Notes: generated by a model not told the origin, from the sequence alone. A stretch of 64,000 bases of DNA from a bacterium (GCA_017961325.1 JAGCXM010000003.1:1-64000), one strand, 5' to 3'. Shown: positions 8,339-16,995, counted from the first letter of the stretch. Numbers and translations: made by a program.

Positions 8339-8737
8339 TTATCCGTTTTTCTTTTTTTTTCTGATAACCAAACCATTCAACAAAATGAGTGTGAACAGCA
8401 TATAATCGGTAAAAACCGTCTTCATTCCGAAAATTTCCGTCGTGAAAATATAGCCTACGCGTGAAAATCTGACGTAAAGCAAGAGTAAATACAGCGAAAC
8501 CAAAAATCCGAAAAGAATTCCCGCCAGCGCCAGAATTTTCGTCAAAAAAGAATCTTTCAGAAGATAGGCGAGAAGAACTGCCGAATAAGCGTTACCGTAA
8601 ATGTAACATACCGGAATGTTTGCGAAAACCGGCACTCTGAAAGGATTTTCGTGAAATTGCGCAAGCACTATGAAAGATGAGACAAGACCGATCGAGGCAA
8701 AAAACAGAACCGACTTGTATTTTCCTCCGCCCGTCAT
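8339..8737 (-). CDS. Small four-helix membrane protein of unknown function
   Basis: I do not recognise this family. The likely start is the ATG at 8737, which overlaps the stop of the upstream carrier gene as ATGA and has GGAG nine bases before it; this gives 132 residues. It has four hydrophobic segments (about 9-28, 35-55, 62-88 and 103-125) and a Lys-rich C-terminus (IRKKKKNG). Translational coupling to the auxin-efflux-type carrier suggests a partner or accessory subunit, but this is only inference from the layout. Confidence 0.7.
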   Translation of the reverse strand: MTGGGKYKSVLFFASIGLVSSFIVLAQFHENPFRVPVFANIPVCYIYGNAYSAVLLAYLLKDSFLTKILALAGILFGFLVSLYLLLLYVRFSRVGYIFTTEIFGMKTVFTDYMLFTLILLNGLVIRKKKKNG

Positions 8738-9696
8738 TGCAGAAAGCTCCATTTTTCAATCATAAAATACCAGAAAGGAAGGGTTACGAGCGAAAAAAGC
8801 GTTGAAAACGTCACTATTCCGCTCACGACCTCCTTGTCGGAATCGAGGAAATCGGCAAAAAACGGCGATGTCGCCGCGCTCGGCATGACAGATTCCATAA
8901 GAATCACCTTTTTCGTAGTGACATCAACATCCTTGAAGCAGAATGATACTATCGAGAGGACCGCCACGCCTGTTATCATTCCGAAAATCGTGCGGAAAAC
9001 GGTTCCTGAAATGACTGGGCGTACCGTCTCTTTTTTCAGCATTACCGAAAGCGAAAGTCCGACCGTGAAAAGTATCGCCGGAATGGTTATGCTGGCTATC
9101 GAACCTATGCTCTGAGAGAGCCATGCCGGAATCCTTATCCCGTAGAAATTCATCGCCATAGCCGCAGCCGCAGAAACCACCGGCGGAACAGCGTTTGAGG
9201 TAAGTGCGTGAATTATTTTACCTTTTGAAGCTTTTCCCGATGATGAGCGCGATAGGAACCATACGATTGTAAAACCGACTGAAAGAACGACCGGCCAGAA
9301 AAACATCGAAAAGAATACGCCGCGCGTAAAACCGGTTTCACCGTAAAAATAGGAAAGGACGCCCCAGCCCAAATAACTGTAGTTGCCGACGAAGCTTCCG
9401 ACGCAGAAACTGTTTGATATTCTTTTATCCGACGATGAAATATTGCGCAGCAAGACAACCAGAACAGCAGATAAAACAAGTATCAGACACAGCGATACGA
9501 TCATCGGAAGCATCTGACTGAACTCTTTCGTGTCGGCGTTGTATAGATTTCTGAAGATTAGAAACGGAACCGTTGCTTTTATGACGAATTTCCGTAGAAC
9601 CGCCGATTCGTTGTCCGGAAAAAGTTTCAGCTGTTTGAATATCCAGCCCAAGAATATCGGAAAATTTATCGTCAAAACCAGTTCAAGCAGGTTCAA
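8734..9696 (-). CDS. Auxin efflux carrier (AEC) family transporter
   Basis: This 320-residue protein has about ten membrane segments in two halves with a central hydrophilic region, as in the AEC family (MdcF/PIN-like). Family-like features are the N-terminal NFPIFLGWIFKQL and the C-terminal ESVMPSAATSPFFAD. Bacterial members export or import small organic acids such as malonate or malate; the substrate here is unknown. The start is a TTG with GAGG five bases upstream. It is followed by a coupled small membrane protein gene. Confidence 0.88.
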   Translation of the reverse strand: MNLLELVLTINFPIFLGWIFKQLKLFPDNESAVLRKFVIKATVPFLIFRNLYNADTKEFSQMLPMIVSLCLILVLSAVLVVLLRNISSSDKRISNSFCVGSFVGNYSYLGWGVLSYFYGETGFTRGVFFSMFFWPVVLSVGFTIVWFLSRSSSGKASKGKIIHALTSNAVPPVVSAAAAMAMNFYGIRIPAWLSQSIGSIASITIPAILFTVGLSLSVMLKKETVRPVISGTVFRTIFGMITGVAVLSIVSFCFKDVDVTTKKVILMESVMPSAATSPFFADFLDSDKEVVSGIVTFSTLFSLVTLPFWYFMIEKWSFLQ

Positions 9697-9797
9697 GACA
9701 GCCTCGTCTCAAAAAAAAACGCTATATTTTAGAGAAAAAGGATTTTTTATCAATTTTTAGGTTTAATTCATAAAAATCTCTCCGATTCCGCGTAAAT

Positions 9798-9825
9798 TTG
9801 ACTTATGTAAATCAAACAATAAAAT
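9798..9825 (+). promoter_or_regulatory. Promoter for the PEGA-kinase gene
   Basis: TTGACT (9798-9803) and TAAAAT (9820-9825) are separated by 16 bases. A T6 tract at 9834-9839 starts eight bases after the -10 box, near the expected transcription start. Confidence 0.6.
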
Positions 9826-9862
9826 ACCGGCGATTTTTTATTTGTTTTTTGCAGGTATTTTC

Positions 9863-11794
9863 ATGGAAGATACAAATTCAAGTTATAAGCTCCCGAGATT
9901 ATTCGGAAAATATTATCTTTTGGAACTTATTAACGTCGGCGGAATGGCGGAAGTCTTCAAAGCCAAAATGTTCGGCGTCGAAGGTTTTGAAAAAATCGTC
10001 GCAATAAAAAGAATTCTTCCCGAAGTCGCCGAAGATGCCGAATTCATCAAAATGTTCGTCGATGAGGCGAAAATCGCCGTAAAACTTCAGCATCCAAACG
10101 TAGTTCAGATTTTCGAACTCGGAAAAATCGAAGGTTCATACTTCATCGCGATGGAGCTCATCAACGGAAAAGATATAAAAACCATCCGCAAGAGACTGAA
10201 AAGAGTCGATCTTCTGATGCCTGTCGAGCAGAGCACATACATTATTTCGCAGGTTTGCGAAGGTCTGGACTACGCTCACCGCAAAACCGACGAAAAGATG
10301 AATCCCCTCAACATCGTTCACCGCGACATTTCCCCGCAGAACATGATCGTCTCCTACGAAGGAACCGTAAAACTTATCGATTTCGGTATTGCTAAGGCAA
10401 AGAGCAAATCGACAAAGACTCAGGTCGGAATGCTCAAGGGCAAATTCAGCTACATGTCGCCGGAACAGGTAAGCGGTCAGCCGATCGACAGACGGAGCGA
10501 TATTTTCTCACTCGGTGTCGTTTTCTTTGAAATGCTCACAGGAAAACGTCTTTTCCTCGGCAAAAACGATGTAGAAACCTTGGAAAAAATCAGAAAAGCG
10601 GAAGTCATGCCGCCGAGCTATTTCAACAGCGCGGTTCCGCCTGAACTTGACAGAATCGTTCTGAAGGCGCTTGCGAAAGACCGCGAAGAGCGCTATCAGT
10701 GGGCGAGCGAATTTTCTGAAGACCTCAAAAAATTCAGCTATTCTAGCGGAAAAACTTTTTCGCGTCAGGACATGATGAACTTCATGAGCGAATTTTTCGC
10801 AGACGAACTTGAAGAAGAAACCGCAAAGCTCGAGGAATACCAGAAAATCAAAAAACCTGCCGACATGCCGCTGCGCGAAAGTTCGCAGCCTTTGCACGGC
10901 AGCGAAGATACCGATTCAGATGAAGACGAATTACGCAGCAATGCAAAGTCTTCGTCAAAAAAACTGGCGATTATTTTCGCCGCAGTTCTGATTGCAGTCG
11001 GTTTCGCCGTCGCTCTTCTTTTTGTCTTAGGCGGAAACAAAAAAGATATGGCTTCCCTGATTATAGATTCAAACGAAAAAAGGACGGTTGTCATAATCGA
11101 CGAAAACAGCATGTATCAGAAACGGTGCGAAACGCCTTGCGTTATTGACGGTCTTCTTGCCGGCCAGCATGAAATCATTTTTTCCAAAAAAGATTTCATC
11201 GACGTCAAGGAAAGCATCTTTTTAAGCAAAGGCGACAAACTTGAAAAGTATGTCAAAATGTACCGTATCGGCGAACAGAAAACGATGATTACCGTCAAAT
11301 CCGATCCCGACAATGCACAGCTTTACGTCAACAATAAAAAAGTTGATGCCGCAACTCCGACGATCGTTAACGATATTCCTGTCGGAATGGACATCGAGAT
11401 ACGCGTCGAAAAACCGGGTTACTTCCCTTACGAAGAAAATATCGGCAAAGTTCCGGCAAATATGAATAAAGAGATAAGCGTCATTCTCAAACCGATGAAA
11501 GATACTCCGGCTTCTCAGCCGCCGGCATCGAAACCTAAAAAACATGAATCTTCATCTTCATTTGTATCAACTACCGAAGCCGGTGAATCAGCTTACCTGA
11601 CAATAGCGAGCATGCCGTGGGCGAACATTTACATCAACGGCAAACTTCTGGGTTCAACACCTATTTCAAAACATGAACTACCAGCAGGAAACTACAAAAT
11701 TCAATTCAAAAATCCGAAAGCAGGCATTGATAAAACAATTCCCGTTGAATTAAAGCCAGGCGAACATCAGCGAATTATTAAAAAATTCGATTAA
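9863..11794 (+). CDS. Transmembrane Ser/Thr protein kinase with extracytoplasmic PEGA domains
   Basis: The ATG at 9863 (MEDTNSSYK) with AGG upstream gives 643 residues. The N-terminal Hanks-type kinase domain is complete: glycine loop GGMAEVFKA, VAIKR Lys (about 49), HRDISPQN (153-160), DFG (173-175) and SPEQ. An acidic linker leads to one membrane helix (about 368-390). Three PEGA-like beta modules follow (about 395-470, 473-545 and 570-643; for example DGLLAGQHEIIF and LPAGNYKIQF). The kinase would face the cytoplasm and the PEGA part the periplasm, so it can link envelope signals to phosphorylation. Kinases of this design are typical of myxobacteria-like genomes. It has its own promoter. 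Confidence 0.93.
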   Translation: MEDTNSSYKLPRLFGKYYLLELINVGGMAEVFKAKMFGVEGFEKIVAIKRILPEVAEDAEFIKMFVDEAKIAVKLQHPNVVQIFELGKIEGSYFIAMELINGKDIKTIRKRLKRVDLLMPVEQSTYIISQVCEGLDYAHRKTDEKMNPLNIVHRDISPQNMIVSYEGTVKLIDFGIAKAKSKSTKTQVGMLKGKFSYMSPEQVSGQPIDRRSDIFSLGVVFFEMLTGKRLFLGKNDVETLEKIRKAEVMPPSYFNSAVPPELDRIVLKALAKDREERYQWASEFSEDLKKFSYSSGKTFSRQDMMNFMSEFFADELEEETAKLEEYQKIKKPADMPLRESSQPLHGSEDTDSDEDELRSNAKSSSKKLAIIFAAVLIAVGFAVALLFVLGGNKKDMASLIIDSNEKRTVVIIDENSMYQKRCETPCVIDGLLAGQHEIIFSKKDFIDVKESIFLSKGDKLEKYVKMYRIGEQKTMITVKSDPDNAQLYVNNKKVDAATPTIVNDIPVGMDIEIRVEKPGYFPYEENIGKVPANMNKEISVILKPMKDTPASQPPASKPKKHESSSSFVSTTEAGESAYLTIASMPWANIYINGKLLGSTPISKHELPAGNYKIQFKNPKAGIDKTIPVELKPGEHQRIIKKFD

Positions 11795-11882
11795 TTATAA
11801 TTTTCCTTGAGTTTTTGATCATTGTGATATTCTTGAATCATTGGCAGTACAAATTTAGTAAATTCAGTTCCGGAGATTCAAA

Positions 11883-12458
11883 ATGACGAAAATAGTGCTT
11901 GCATCCTCTTCACCCAGAAGATTTGACCTGCTTTCGTCAGCAGGTTTCGAGCTTGAAGTGGTCAGACCTGACTGCGAAGAAAATGTGCCGAAAGGATTAA
12001 AACCGGAGGAAATAGTTAAATTTCTCGCGGAATTGAAAGGTAAAAACGTAATAGATTCCGGCAATTACAATGATTTACCGGTTCTTGCGGCAGATACGGT
12101 AGTAGTTCTGGAAAATCAGGTCATCGGCAAACCGAAAGACAGAGCCGACGCCGAAAGAATCCTTGCGTCACTTAGCGGAAAAACGCATCAGGTATATACC
12201 GGAGTCGCAATATTTTTCAAAGGAAAAAGCTCTATTTTCTCTGTTCGGAGCGACGTAACATTCAAAACGCTTTCGCAGCGTGAAATCTCTTCATACTGCG
12301 ATACGCCTGAACCATACGACAAGGCCGGAGCGTATGCGGCTCAGGGAAAATCCGCTTTCATGGTACGCAGAATAAACGGTTCATTCGCGAATGTCGTAGG
12401 ACTTCCGATCTGCGAAGTCGTAGAACACCTGCAGGAACTTGGAATCTTGGAAAAATAA
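11883..12458 (+). CDS. maf: Maf-like nucleoside triphosphate pyrophosphatase
   Basis: This 191-residue protein starts with the Maf signature LASSSPRRFDLL and has VLAADTVVVLE (catalytic Asp), KPKDRADAERIL and the C-terminal YDKAGAYAAQGK. Maf enzymes hydrolyse dTTP, UTP or modified NTPs to monophosphates, removing unwanted nucleotides, and affect cell division. CGGAG precedes the ATG. It begins a compact plus-strand run with the M50 protease and beta-helix genes. Confidence 0.95.
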   Translation: MTKIVLASSSPRRFDLLSSAGFELEVVRPDCEENVPKGLKPEEIVKFLAELKGKNVIDSGNYNDLPVLAADTVVVLENQVIGKPKDRADAERILASLSGKTHQVYTGVAIFFKGKSSIFSVRSDVTFKTLSQREISSYCDTPEPYDKAGAYAAQGKSAFMVRRINGSFANVVGLPICEVVEHLQELGILEK

Positions 12459-12469
12459 CCGGAGGCAAA

Positions 12470-13120
12470 ATGATAAAAAATAAAATTTTCTACATTGCGA
12501 TAGGTGTTGTTCCCCTGCTCTTTTCGATGGTCGTTCACGAAGTCGCGCACGGCTGGGCAGCGCTGAAACTCGGCGATTCGACTGCGAAAGATGCCGGAAG
12601 ACTCACCCTGAACCCGATTGCACACCTCGACCCGATGATGTCGGTCGTCGTTCCGCTTTTGAGTTATTTCCTAGCGGGAGTTTTCTTCGGCGGCGCAAAA
12701 CCCGTTCCTGTCAACCCCTACCGCTTTCACCCGCATATCGAAATGAGGCGCGGAATGATGATCGTAGCGGCCGCAGGTCCCTTAAGCAACCTTGTTCTGG
12801 CTCTTGTCAGCGCCTTTTTCTATGTCGCGTGTTACCGCTTTTTTCCGAACGAAATCCTTATAACTTTCTTTGAAATTTCGCTTATGTTCAACATCATGCT
12901 GTGCTTTTTCAACCTTATTCCGATCCCGCCGCTCGACGGAAGCAGGATTTTAATGGGTTTTCTGCCGCGTGAATACGACAAGGTTTTCATCACGCTCGAA
13001 AGATACGGATTTATCATAATAATGGCTCTGGTCGTCACCGGAGCTTTCAGCATTCTGCTGATTCCGGCACGCCTTATCCTCAAACTTTTTATATGGATTC
13101 CAAGTTTAATTTTCGGTTAG
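12470..13120 (+). CDS. Site-2-protease-type M50 membrane metalloprotease
   Basis: This 216-residue protein has the zinc motif HEVAHGW near residues 22-28 in the first membrane helix and the third ligand motif NLIPIPPLDGSRI near 145. About five membrane segments are present and there is no PDZ domain, so it belongs to the minimal YwhC/Rv-like group of site-2 proteases that cut substrates inside the membrane. Its substrate is unknown. A strong CCGGAGG site precedes the ATG, 11 bases after maf, which indicates an operon. Confidence 0.92.
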   Translation: MIKNKIFYIAIGVVPLLFSMVVHEVAHGWAALKLGDSTAKDAGRLTLNPIAHLDPMMSVVVPLLSYFLAGVFFGGAKPVPVNPYRFHPHIEMRRGMMIVAAAGPLSNLVLALVSAFFYVACYRFFPNEILITFFEISLMFNIMLCFFNLIPIPPLDGSRILMGFLPREYDKVFITLERYGFIIIMALVVTGAFSILLIPARLILKLFIWIPSLIFG

Positions 13121-13127
13121 GTGAATC

Positions 13128-13793
13128 ATGAAAAAAATCAGAATCAACTCACTTCTGGATCTAACGCAGACCGATTTTGCCGACATTTTCGACAGCTGTG
13201 AATATCCGCACGAAATACTGCCGCTCATAAAGGAATACATTCTTAAAAAAGGACCGGCTTTGGGCAGCGGTTACACGATGATAAAGGAAAACGTCTGGGT
13301 CGGTAAAAATACCGAAATCGCCGAAACAGCCTTCATCAAAGGCCCTGCGATAATCGGAAACAACGTGGAAATCAGACACTGCGCCTTCATCCGCGGCAAC
13401 GCAATAATCGGAAACAATTCGACTATCGGAAATTCGACAGAAATCAAAAACGCCTTCCTCTTCAACAACGTGCAGACGCCGCATTTCAACTATGTCGGCG
13501 ACTCGGTTCTGGGCTTTCACGCACACATCGGAGCCGGCGTCATCCTTTCAAACGTCCGTTCTATTCCGGGAAACGTCAAAATCCATTGCGACGGAGACAC
13601 CATCGAAACAGGACTCCGCAAATTTTCTGCGATACTCGGTGACAATGCCGAAATAGGCTGCAATTCGGTGCTCAATCCTGGAACGGTTATCGGAAGAAAT
13701 TCAGTAGTTTATCCACTTTCATGCGTTCGCGGATTCATTCCTGAAAATTCGATTTACAAAAAAAACGGCGTAATCGTGCAGAAGAACAGTTAA
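13128..13793 (+). CDS. Left-handed beta-helix (hexapeptide repeat) protein, GlmU/transferase-like
   Basis: The 221-residue protein has an N-terminal helical part (1-45) and then hexapeptide repeats such as AIIGNNVEIRHCAFIRG and IIGNNSTIGNST, with more near the end (ILGDNAEIGCNS, VIGRNSVVYP). This is the trimeric left-handed beta-helix of sugar-phosphate and amino-sugar acyltransferases. The HIGAGVILSNV segment resembles GlmU's acyltransferase half, but no nucleotidyltransferase domain is present. It may acetylate a nucleotide sugar or, if it lacks catalytic residues, play a structural role. It follows the M50 gene by seven bases. Confidence 0.82.
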   Translation: MKKIRINSLLDLTQTDFADIFDSCEYPHEILPLIKEYILKKGPALGSGYTMIKENVWVGKNTEIAETAFIKGPAIIGNNVEIRHCAFIRGNAIIGNNSTIGNSTEIKNAFLFNNVQTPHFNYVGDSVLGFHAHIGAGVILSNVRSIPGNVKIHCDGDTIETGLRKFSAILGDNAEIGCNSVLNPGTVIGRNSVVYPLSCVRGFIPENSIYKKNGVIVQKNS

Positions 13794-13796
13794 CTT

Positions 13797-14525
13797 CTAT
13801 TTTCTGTCACTGTTTTTAATTCTGATATTCCAGAAAAGATAAGCCAGATTTGATAGAACTTTCGGAACTCTTTTAATGAGATTTATCGAAGGCGCCCGTT
13901 TTTCATCGAGAGAAATCGGAACTTCTGCGATTTTTATGCCGGCGCGTTCCGCCCTGATTACGAATTCGCTTGCAAAGATGTCCTTTCCGACAAGACATTT
14001 GTCCATAACCGGCATCAGCGGTTCTTTCAAAAAAGCCTTTACGCCGTGGGTATCGGTTCCTTTGAGTCCGAGCAGAATTTTAAGCATCATATTTAGGATG
14101 AAAGTTGCAAATCTGCGGCCTATCGGCCTTTGATCGTTGGCACCTTTCGCCCTTTTCGAGCCGACAACCATTTCGGCGCCGCCTTCCTTAAAAATTTTAA
14201 GCGTATCTCTGTAAAATTCCGGAAGGCAGAGATCTATTTCGTCACACACCACGATTTCACCTTTTGCGCGGCGAATGCCTGCCTGAAGCGCAAGACCGTA
14301 ATCCGGTTCCGGATGGTGAAAAATCGAAACAAATGAATCTTTTGCAGAAATTTCTTCACCTTTTTTCAGGGTATTGTCCTTACTGCCGTTTTCAGCCAGA
14401 ATCAGTTCAAAATCGAAATCATCGGAAAATTCCGCAAGATCCTTTTTCAAGTTCGCAACTGCCGTTTCCAAAATATTCTCTTCATTGTAAACAGGAATTA
14501 CTATCGAAACCAATCTTTTTGACAT
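13797..14525 (-). CDS. Family 2 glycosyltransferase (dolichyl-phosphate-sugar-synthase-like)
   Basis: With the ATG at 14525 (MSKRLVSIVIPVYNEE), preceded by GAGGGAG, the protein has 242 residues. It is a GT-A fold transferase: nucleotide-sugar site VIPVYNEE, ILAENGSKDNT and the metal-binding-loop region VVCDEIDLCLPEF. GRRFATFILNMMLKI resembles the membrane-associated patch of DPM-type enzymes. It probably transfers a sugar to a lipid carrier or a glycan. The canonical metal-binding DxD appears as DEID. It ends four bases from the convergent beta-helix gene, and its upstream region is shared with the divergent TetR gene. Confidence 0.87.
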   Translation of the reverse strand: MSKRLVSIVIPVYNEENILETAVANLKKDLAEFSDDFDFELILAENGSKDNTLKKGEEISAKDSFVSIFHHPEPDYGLALQAGIRRAKGEIVVCDEIDLCLPEFYRDTLKIFKEGGAEMVVGSKRAKGANDQRPIGRRFATFILNMMLKILLGLKGTDTHGVKAFLKEPLMPVMDKCLVGKDIFASEFVIRAERAGIKIAEVPISLDEKRAPSINLIKRVPKVLSNLAYLFWNIRIKNSDRK

Positions 14526-14769
14526 GACCAACTCCCTCAAAATTCCTGAACTCAATATGTCTTTTATCGAAAAGAGTCAAATTTTAAATACTTTTTTCTC
14601 TTAAGACCTTTGGAAACAAACAAATTTTCCAATATCTGAAATGTTTTAAATATGATACAAAAATTTTATATTTATTGATAAACACAACTAGAAAAAGCAT
14701 ACATTGCCGACTTTCCATAAACTTCAGCCAAGTTTATAAAAAATAAAAAAAAATTACTATAGCTAATTT

Positions 14770-14797
14770 TTGTTTACTTTTTATTTTTTTATATTAA
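14770..14797 (+). promoter_or_regulatory. Possible promoter for the TetR gene
   Basis: TTGTTT (14770-14775) and TATTAA (14792-14797) are separated by 16 bases, each matching 4 of 6 consensus positions. The first palindromic operator candidate lies immediately downstream, where a bound repressor would block the start. Confidence 0.35.
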
Positions 14798-14801
14798 ATT
14801 C

Positions 14802-14811
14802 CAAACGTTTG
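14802..14811. promoter_or_regulatory. Candidate TetR operator 1
   Basis: CAAACGTTTG is a perfect 10-bp palindrome about 90 bases upstream of the TetR start codon. A second near-identical copy lies at 14866-14875. TetR proteins commonly bind palindromes in their own promoter region; binding here is inferred. Confidence 0.45.
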
Positions 14812-14865
14812 CCTCAGGCGCATTTAATCGTTCTTTATAAAGAGAATTTTCGATAATATTTTTGT

Positions 14866-14875
14866 CAAACGTTTT
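14866..14875. promoter_or_regulatory. Candidate TetR operator 2
   Basis: CAAACGTTTT matches operator 1 at nine of ten positions. The two sites are 64 bases apart (about six helical turns), and this one lies 28 bases before the TetR start codon. Confidence 0.42.
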
Positions 14876-14903
14876 TTTGTTTTATCAACAATGGAGAAAA
14901 AAA

Positions 14904-15440
14904 ATGAAAGAAAGCATCAAAACCAAAATCGTCGAAAAGGCAAGAGAACTCCTTTTCAAATCATCTGAAGATGAACTCACGATGAATCTCATCGCAAAAG
15001 AACTCGGCATCACCGCTCCTACGCTTTACCACTATTTCAAGGGTAAAGACGAACTTATCTCGGCGGCACAAACTCTGGTAACTGATGAAGTTCACGCAAT
15101 CATTTCTCTCAAATTCCCCCCGTCAATCCCTGTCGAAATGAAAATTTTGACAACGACCGGTCAGATTGCCGAATACTTCATGAAAACGCAGCTTCCGACT
15201 TACTACCTTCTTGAAGATCCGAAAGACAGACCTGTTCTTCTCAAGGGCTTCAGAGAAAAATTCGTAGAAATGTTCGATGCTTACGTAAAAACCAGAAAGG
15301 GTTTCAAACTTTCTCCGCAGCACGCTATGAACCGTTATCTCGCACTCATGGCTGCCGATATTCTCAACTGCAGAAACAACGGAACGAAACTTCCCGATGA
15401 TTTTGCTGAAATAATTTTCGGAATAGTTTTCAACAACTAA
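14904..15440 (+). CDS. TetR/AcrR family transcriptional regulator
   Basis: The ATG at 14904 with GGAG upstream gives 178 residues. The N-terminal TetR helix-turn-helix is clear: IVEKARELLFKSSEDELTMN, then IAKELGITAPTLYHYFKGKDEL (about residues 25-47). The C-terminal ligand-binding half has no recognised ligand. It probably represses itself, and perhaps the divergent glycosyltransferase, through the AAACGTTT palindromes. Its stop abuts the stop of the convergent lipoprotein gene. Confidence 0.93.
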   Translation: MKESIKTKIVEKARELLFKSSEDELTMNLIAKELGITAPTLYHYFKGKDELISAAQTLVTDEVHAIISLKFPPSIPVEMKILTTTGQIAEYFMKTQLPTYYLLEDPKDRPVLLKGFREKFVEMFDAYVKTRKGFKLSPQHAMNRYLALMAADILNCRNNGTKLPDDFAEIIFGIVFNN

Positions 15441-16247
15441 CTATCTCAGACCGCCGATGATCTTCCAGGTTCCGTCGGCGGTTTTCTTTAATGAAATCGC
15501 CTCCTTCTGATTTTCAATCTTTTCGGAAACATTTCCTTCTTTAGTTTTGAAAAAGAGATCGAAATATTGAATGACTTCGGCGTTTGTCCCGTCGGAAGAC
15601 AGATTTGAGAGTTTCCTTCCCTTCAAACCGTAACTGATTTCAGAGAAGACTTCCGTATTTTTTCTGAAATCATCAAGCAAATCGCCTCTCGCAGGAAAAT
15701 CCTGATGAATAACGCTTTCAAAAAGTGCGTAATCGCCGTTTGAAATCGCCGTTTTCCTAGCATCCAGCGGATAAAAAATATCGTGAACGGTCTGCGGAGA
15801 AATTTTTCTGCCGCTTTCCGCAACTTCCTTAATATCTGCTATTTTCCAACCGATCTTTTCCTTGACGAGAGCCACATTTTCATTCCTTCCGAGCAAAACC
15901 GCCGGCGCAGGATCTTCATGAACCTTAAAAGTAAGGTCGAAATTTATCAGTGCAGAGGCTTTTTTTGTCAAAGGATTGTAAGAAGTGAATTTTATTGAAT
16001 TTATTCTGTAGTCATACTCAGTAAAATAAACATTGCGGTATTTCTCCTGATTCAGGAATTCCTTACGGTTCGGAAAATCGTCAGAAAGAATGACGGCAAG
16101 GGAATTTGTCTTGCCTTTGTTGATGAGATCTTCCCTGATTTCAAGGATTTTGAGTGCATCTTTCCGGTCGCTTTCCGAAAGGGTACAGCCGGAAAAAAGA
16201 AATATCGAAACAAATATTGCACAAAACAACAATATGATTCTATTCAT
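15441..16247 (-). CDS. Lipoprotein with tandem NTF2-like domains
   Basis: The ATG at 16247 overlaps the upstream BamD-like gene's stop by eight bases, giving 268 residues. The signal ends with lipobox FSGC. Two similar halves follow, each an NTF2/SnoaL-like alpha+beta fold: residues ~35-140 (with DDFPNRKEFL and ASALINFDLTFK) and ~155-268 (with QDFPARGDLL and AEVIQYFDLFFK). The repeated (D)DFP(N/A)R motif shows internal duplication. The function is unknown. Last gene of the Bat operon, so an envelope role is likely. Confidence 0.75.
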   Translation of the reverse strand: MNRIILLFCAIFVSIFLFSGCTLSESDRKDALKILEIREDLINKGKTNSLAVILSDDFPNRKEFLNQEKYRNVYFTEYDYRINSIKFTSYNPLTKKASALINFDLTFKVHEDPAPAVLLGRNENVALVKEKIGWKIADIKEVAESGRKISPQTVHDIFYPLDARKTAISNGDYALFESVIHQDFPARGDLLDDFRKNTEVFSEISYGLKGRKLSNLSSDGTNAEVIQYFDLFFKTKEGNVSEKIENQKEAISLKKTADGTWKIIGGLR

Positions 16248-16995
16248 TGTTTTCGTCGGTTTTTTCTCCTTCATCACCTTCTTTCTTATCTTCATTCTTT
16301 TCTATTTTGAAGTATTCTTCCTTCGATTTGGGCGGGCATTTTTCTTTAAGTTTTTCAATTCTCTGCAGATTTTTTTCGGACGAAACCTGAAAATTGCCCT
16401 CAATGTGCTGCAGTCTCAAAAATACCCCGGCACACTTTTTTCTTTTTGCATAAAACTCAGCGACTCGAAGGTCTTTTTCAATCAAAATAGCTTCGGCTTC
16501 CTCAAGTTTCATTTCGCCTGCTGCTCTGTTTTTGTCTTCCGGATATTTTTCAAGATACTCTTTGTAAAGCAAAACTGCCGTTTCTACGACTGCAATGTCC
16601 TTTTCCGCCGGATTCGGCAGAATGAAAAAATCAGAAGGTTTTTGCGCAAAATAGCTGTTTGCCTTGTAAAGAAGAGCCTCAGGTGCCGATTCATGATTCG
16701 GATGACGCTTAAGAAACGTCTCGAAAACGGTAATCGCCGACATATACTCTTCCTTTTTGTAGTACGTTTTTCCTAAGGCAACCGTCGCAAAAGGCTCGTA
16801 TTTACTGTAGCTGAAATCGGAAATCACTTTCATGAACCTGTTTTCGGCATTGGTAAGATCACCCTTGTCCAGATAAAACAAACCTTCCTGATAGATTTTG
16901 TCGGCATCTGATTCGGTGCTGCGTATTACCGGAGTCTTACTGCACGAAAAAAGCAGAATATTTGCAAGAATTGCTACGAACAATATTTTTTTCAT
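16240..16995 (-). CDS. BamD/YfiO-like TPR lipoprotein
   Basis: The ATG at 16995 (reading TGATG with the preceding stop) gives 251 residues. Lipobox LFSC is followed by TPR-like helical repeats (YQEGLFYLDKGDLTNAENRF, ALGKTYYKKEEYMSAITVFE, YKEYLEKYPED), the pattern of BamD, the essential lipoprotein of the outer-membrane protein insertion machine. The Lys/Glu-rich C-terminal tail is unusual. Because it sits inside a Bat operon rather than with outer-membrane assembly genes, it could instead be a dedicated TPR lipoprotein of that system. Both readings are open. Confidence 0.75.
   Translation of the reverse strand: MKKILFVAILANILLFSCSKTPVIRSTESDADKIYQEGLFYLDKGDLTNAENRFMKVISDFSYSKYEPFATVALGKTYYKKEEYMSAITVFETFLKRHPNHESAPEALLYKANSYFAQKPSDFFILPNPAEKDIAVVETAVLLYKEYLEKYPEDKNRAAGEMKLEEAEAILIEKDLRVAEFYAKRKKCAGVFLRLQHIEGNFQVSSEKNLQRIEKLKEKCPPKSKEEYFKIEKNEDKKEGDEGEKTDENNE

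Larger units (their letters stand above)
14526..14903. other. AT-rich divergent intergenic region between GT2 and TetR genes
   Basis: This 378-bp region holds the divergent promoters. It is very AT-rich and has no plausible gene. The right half contains a candidate TetR promoter and two copies of an AAACGTTT-centred palindrome, described separately. I see no repeats or RNA gene in the left half. Confidence 0.7.
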
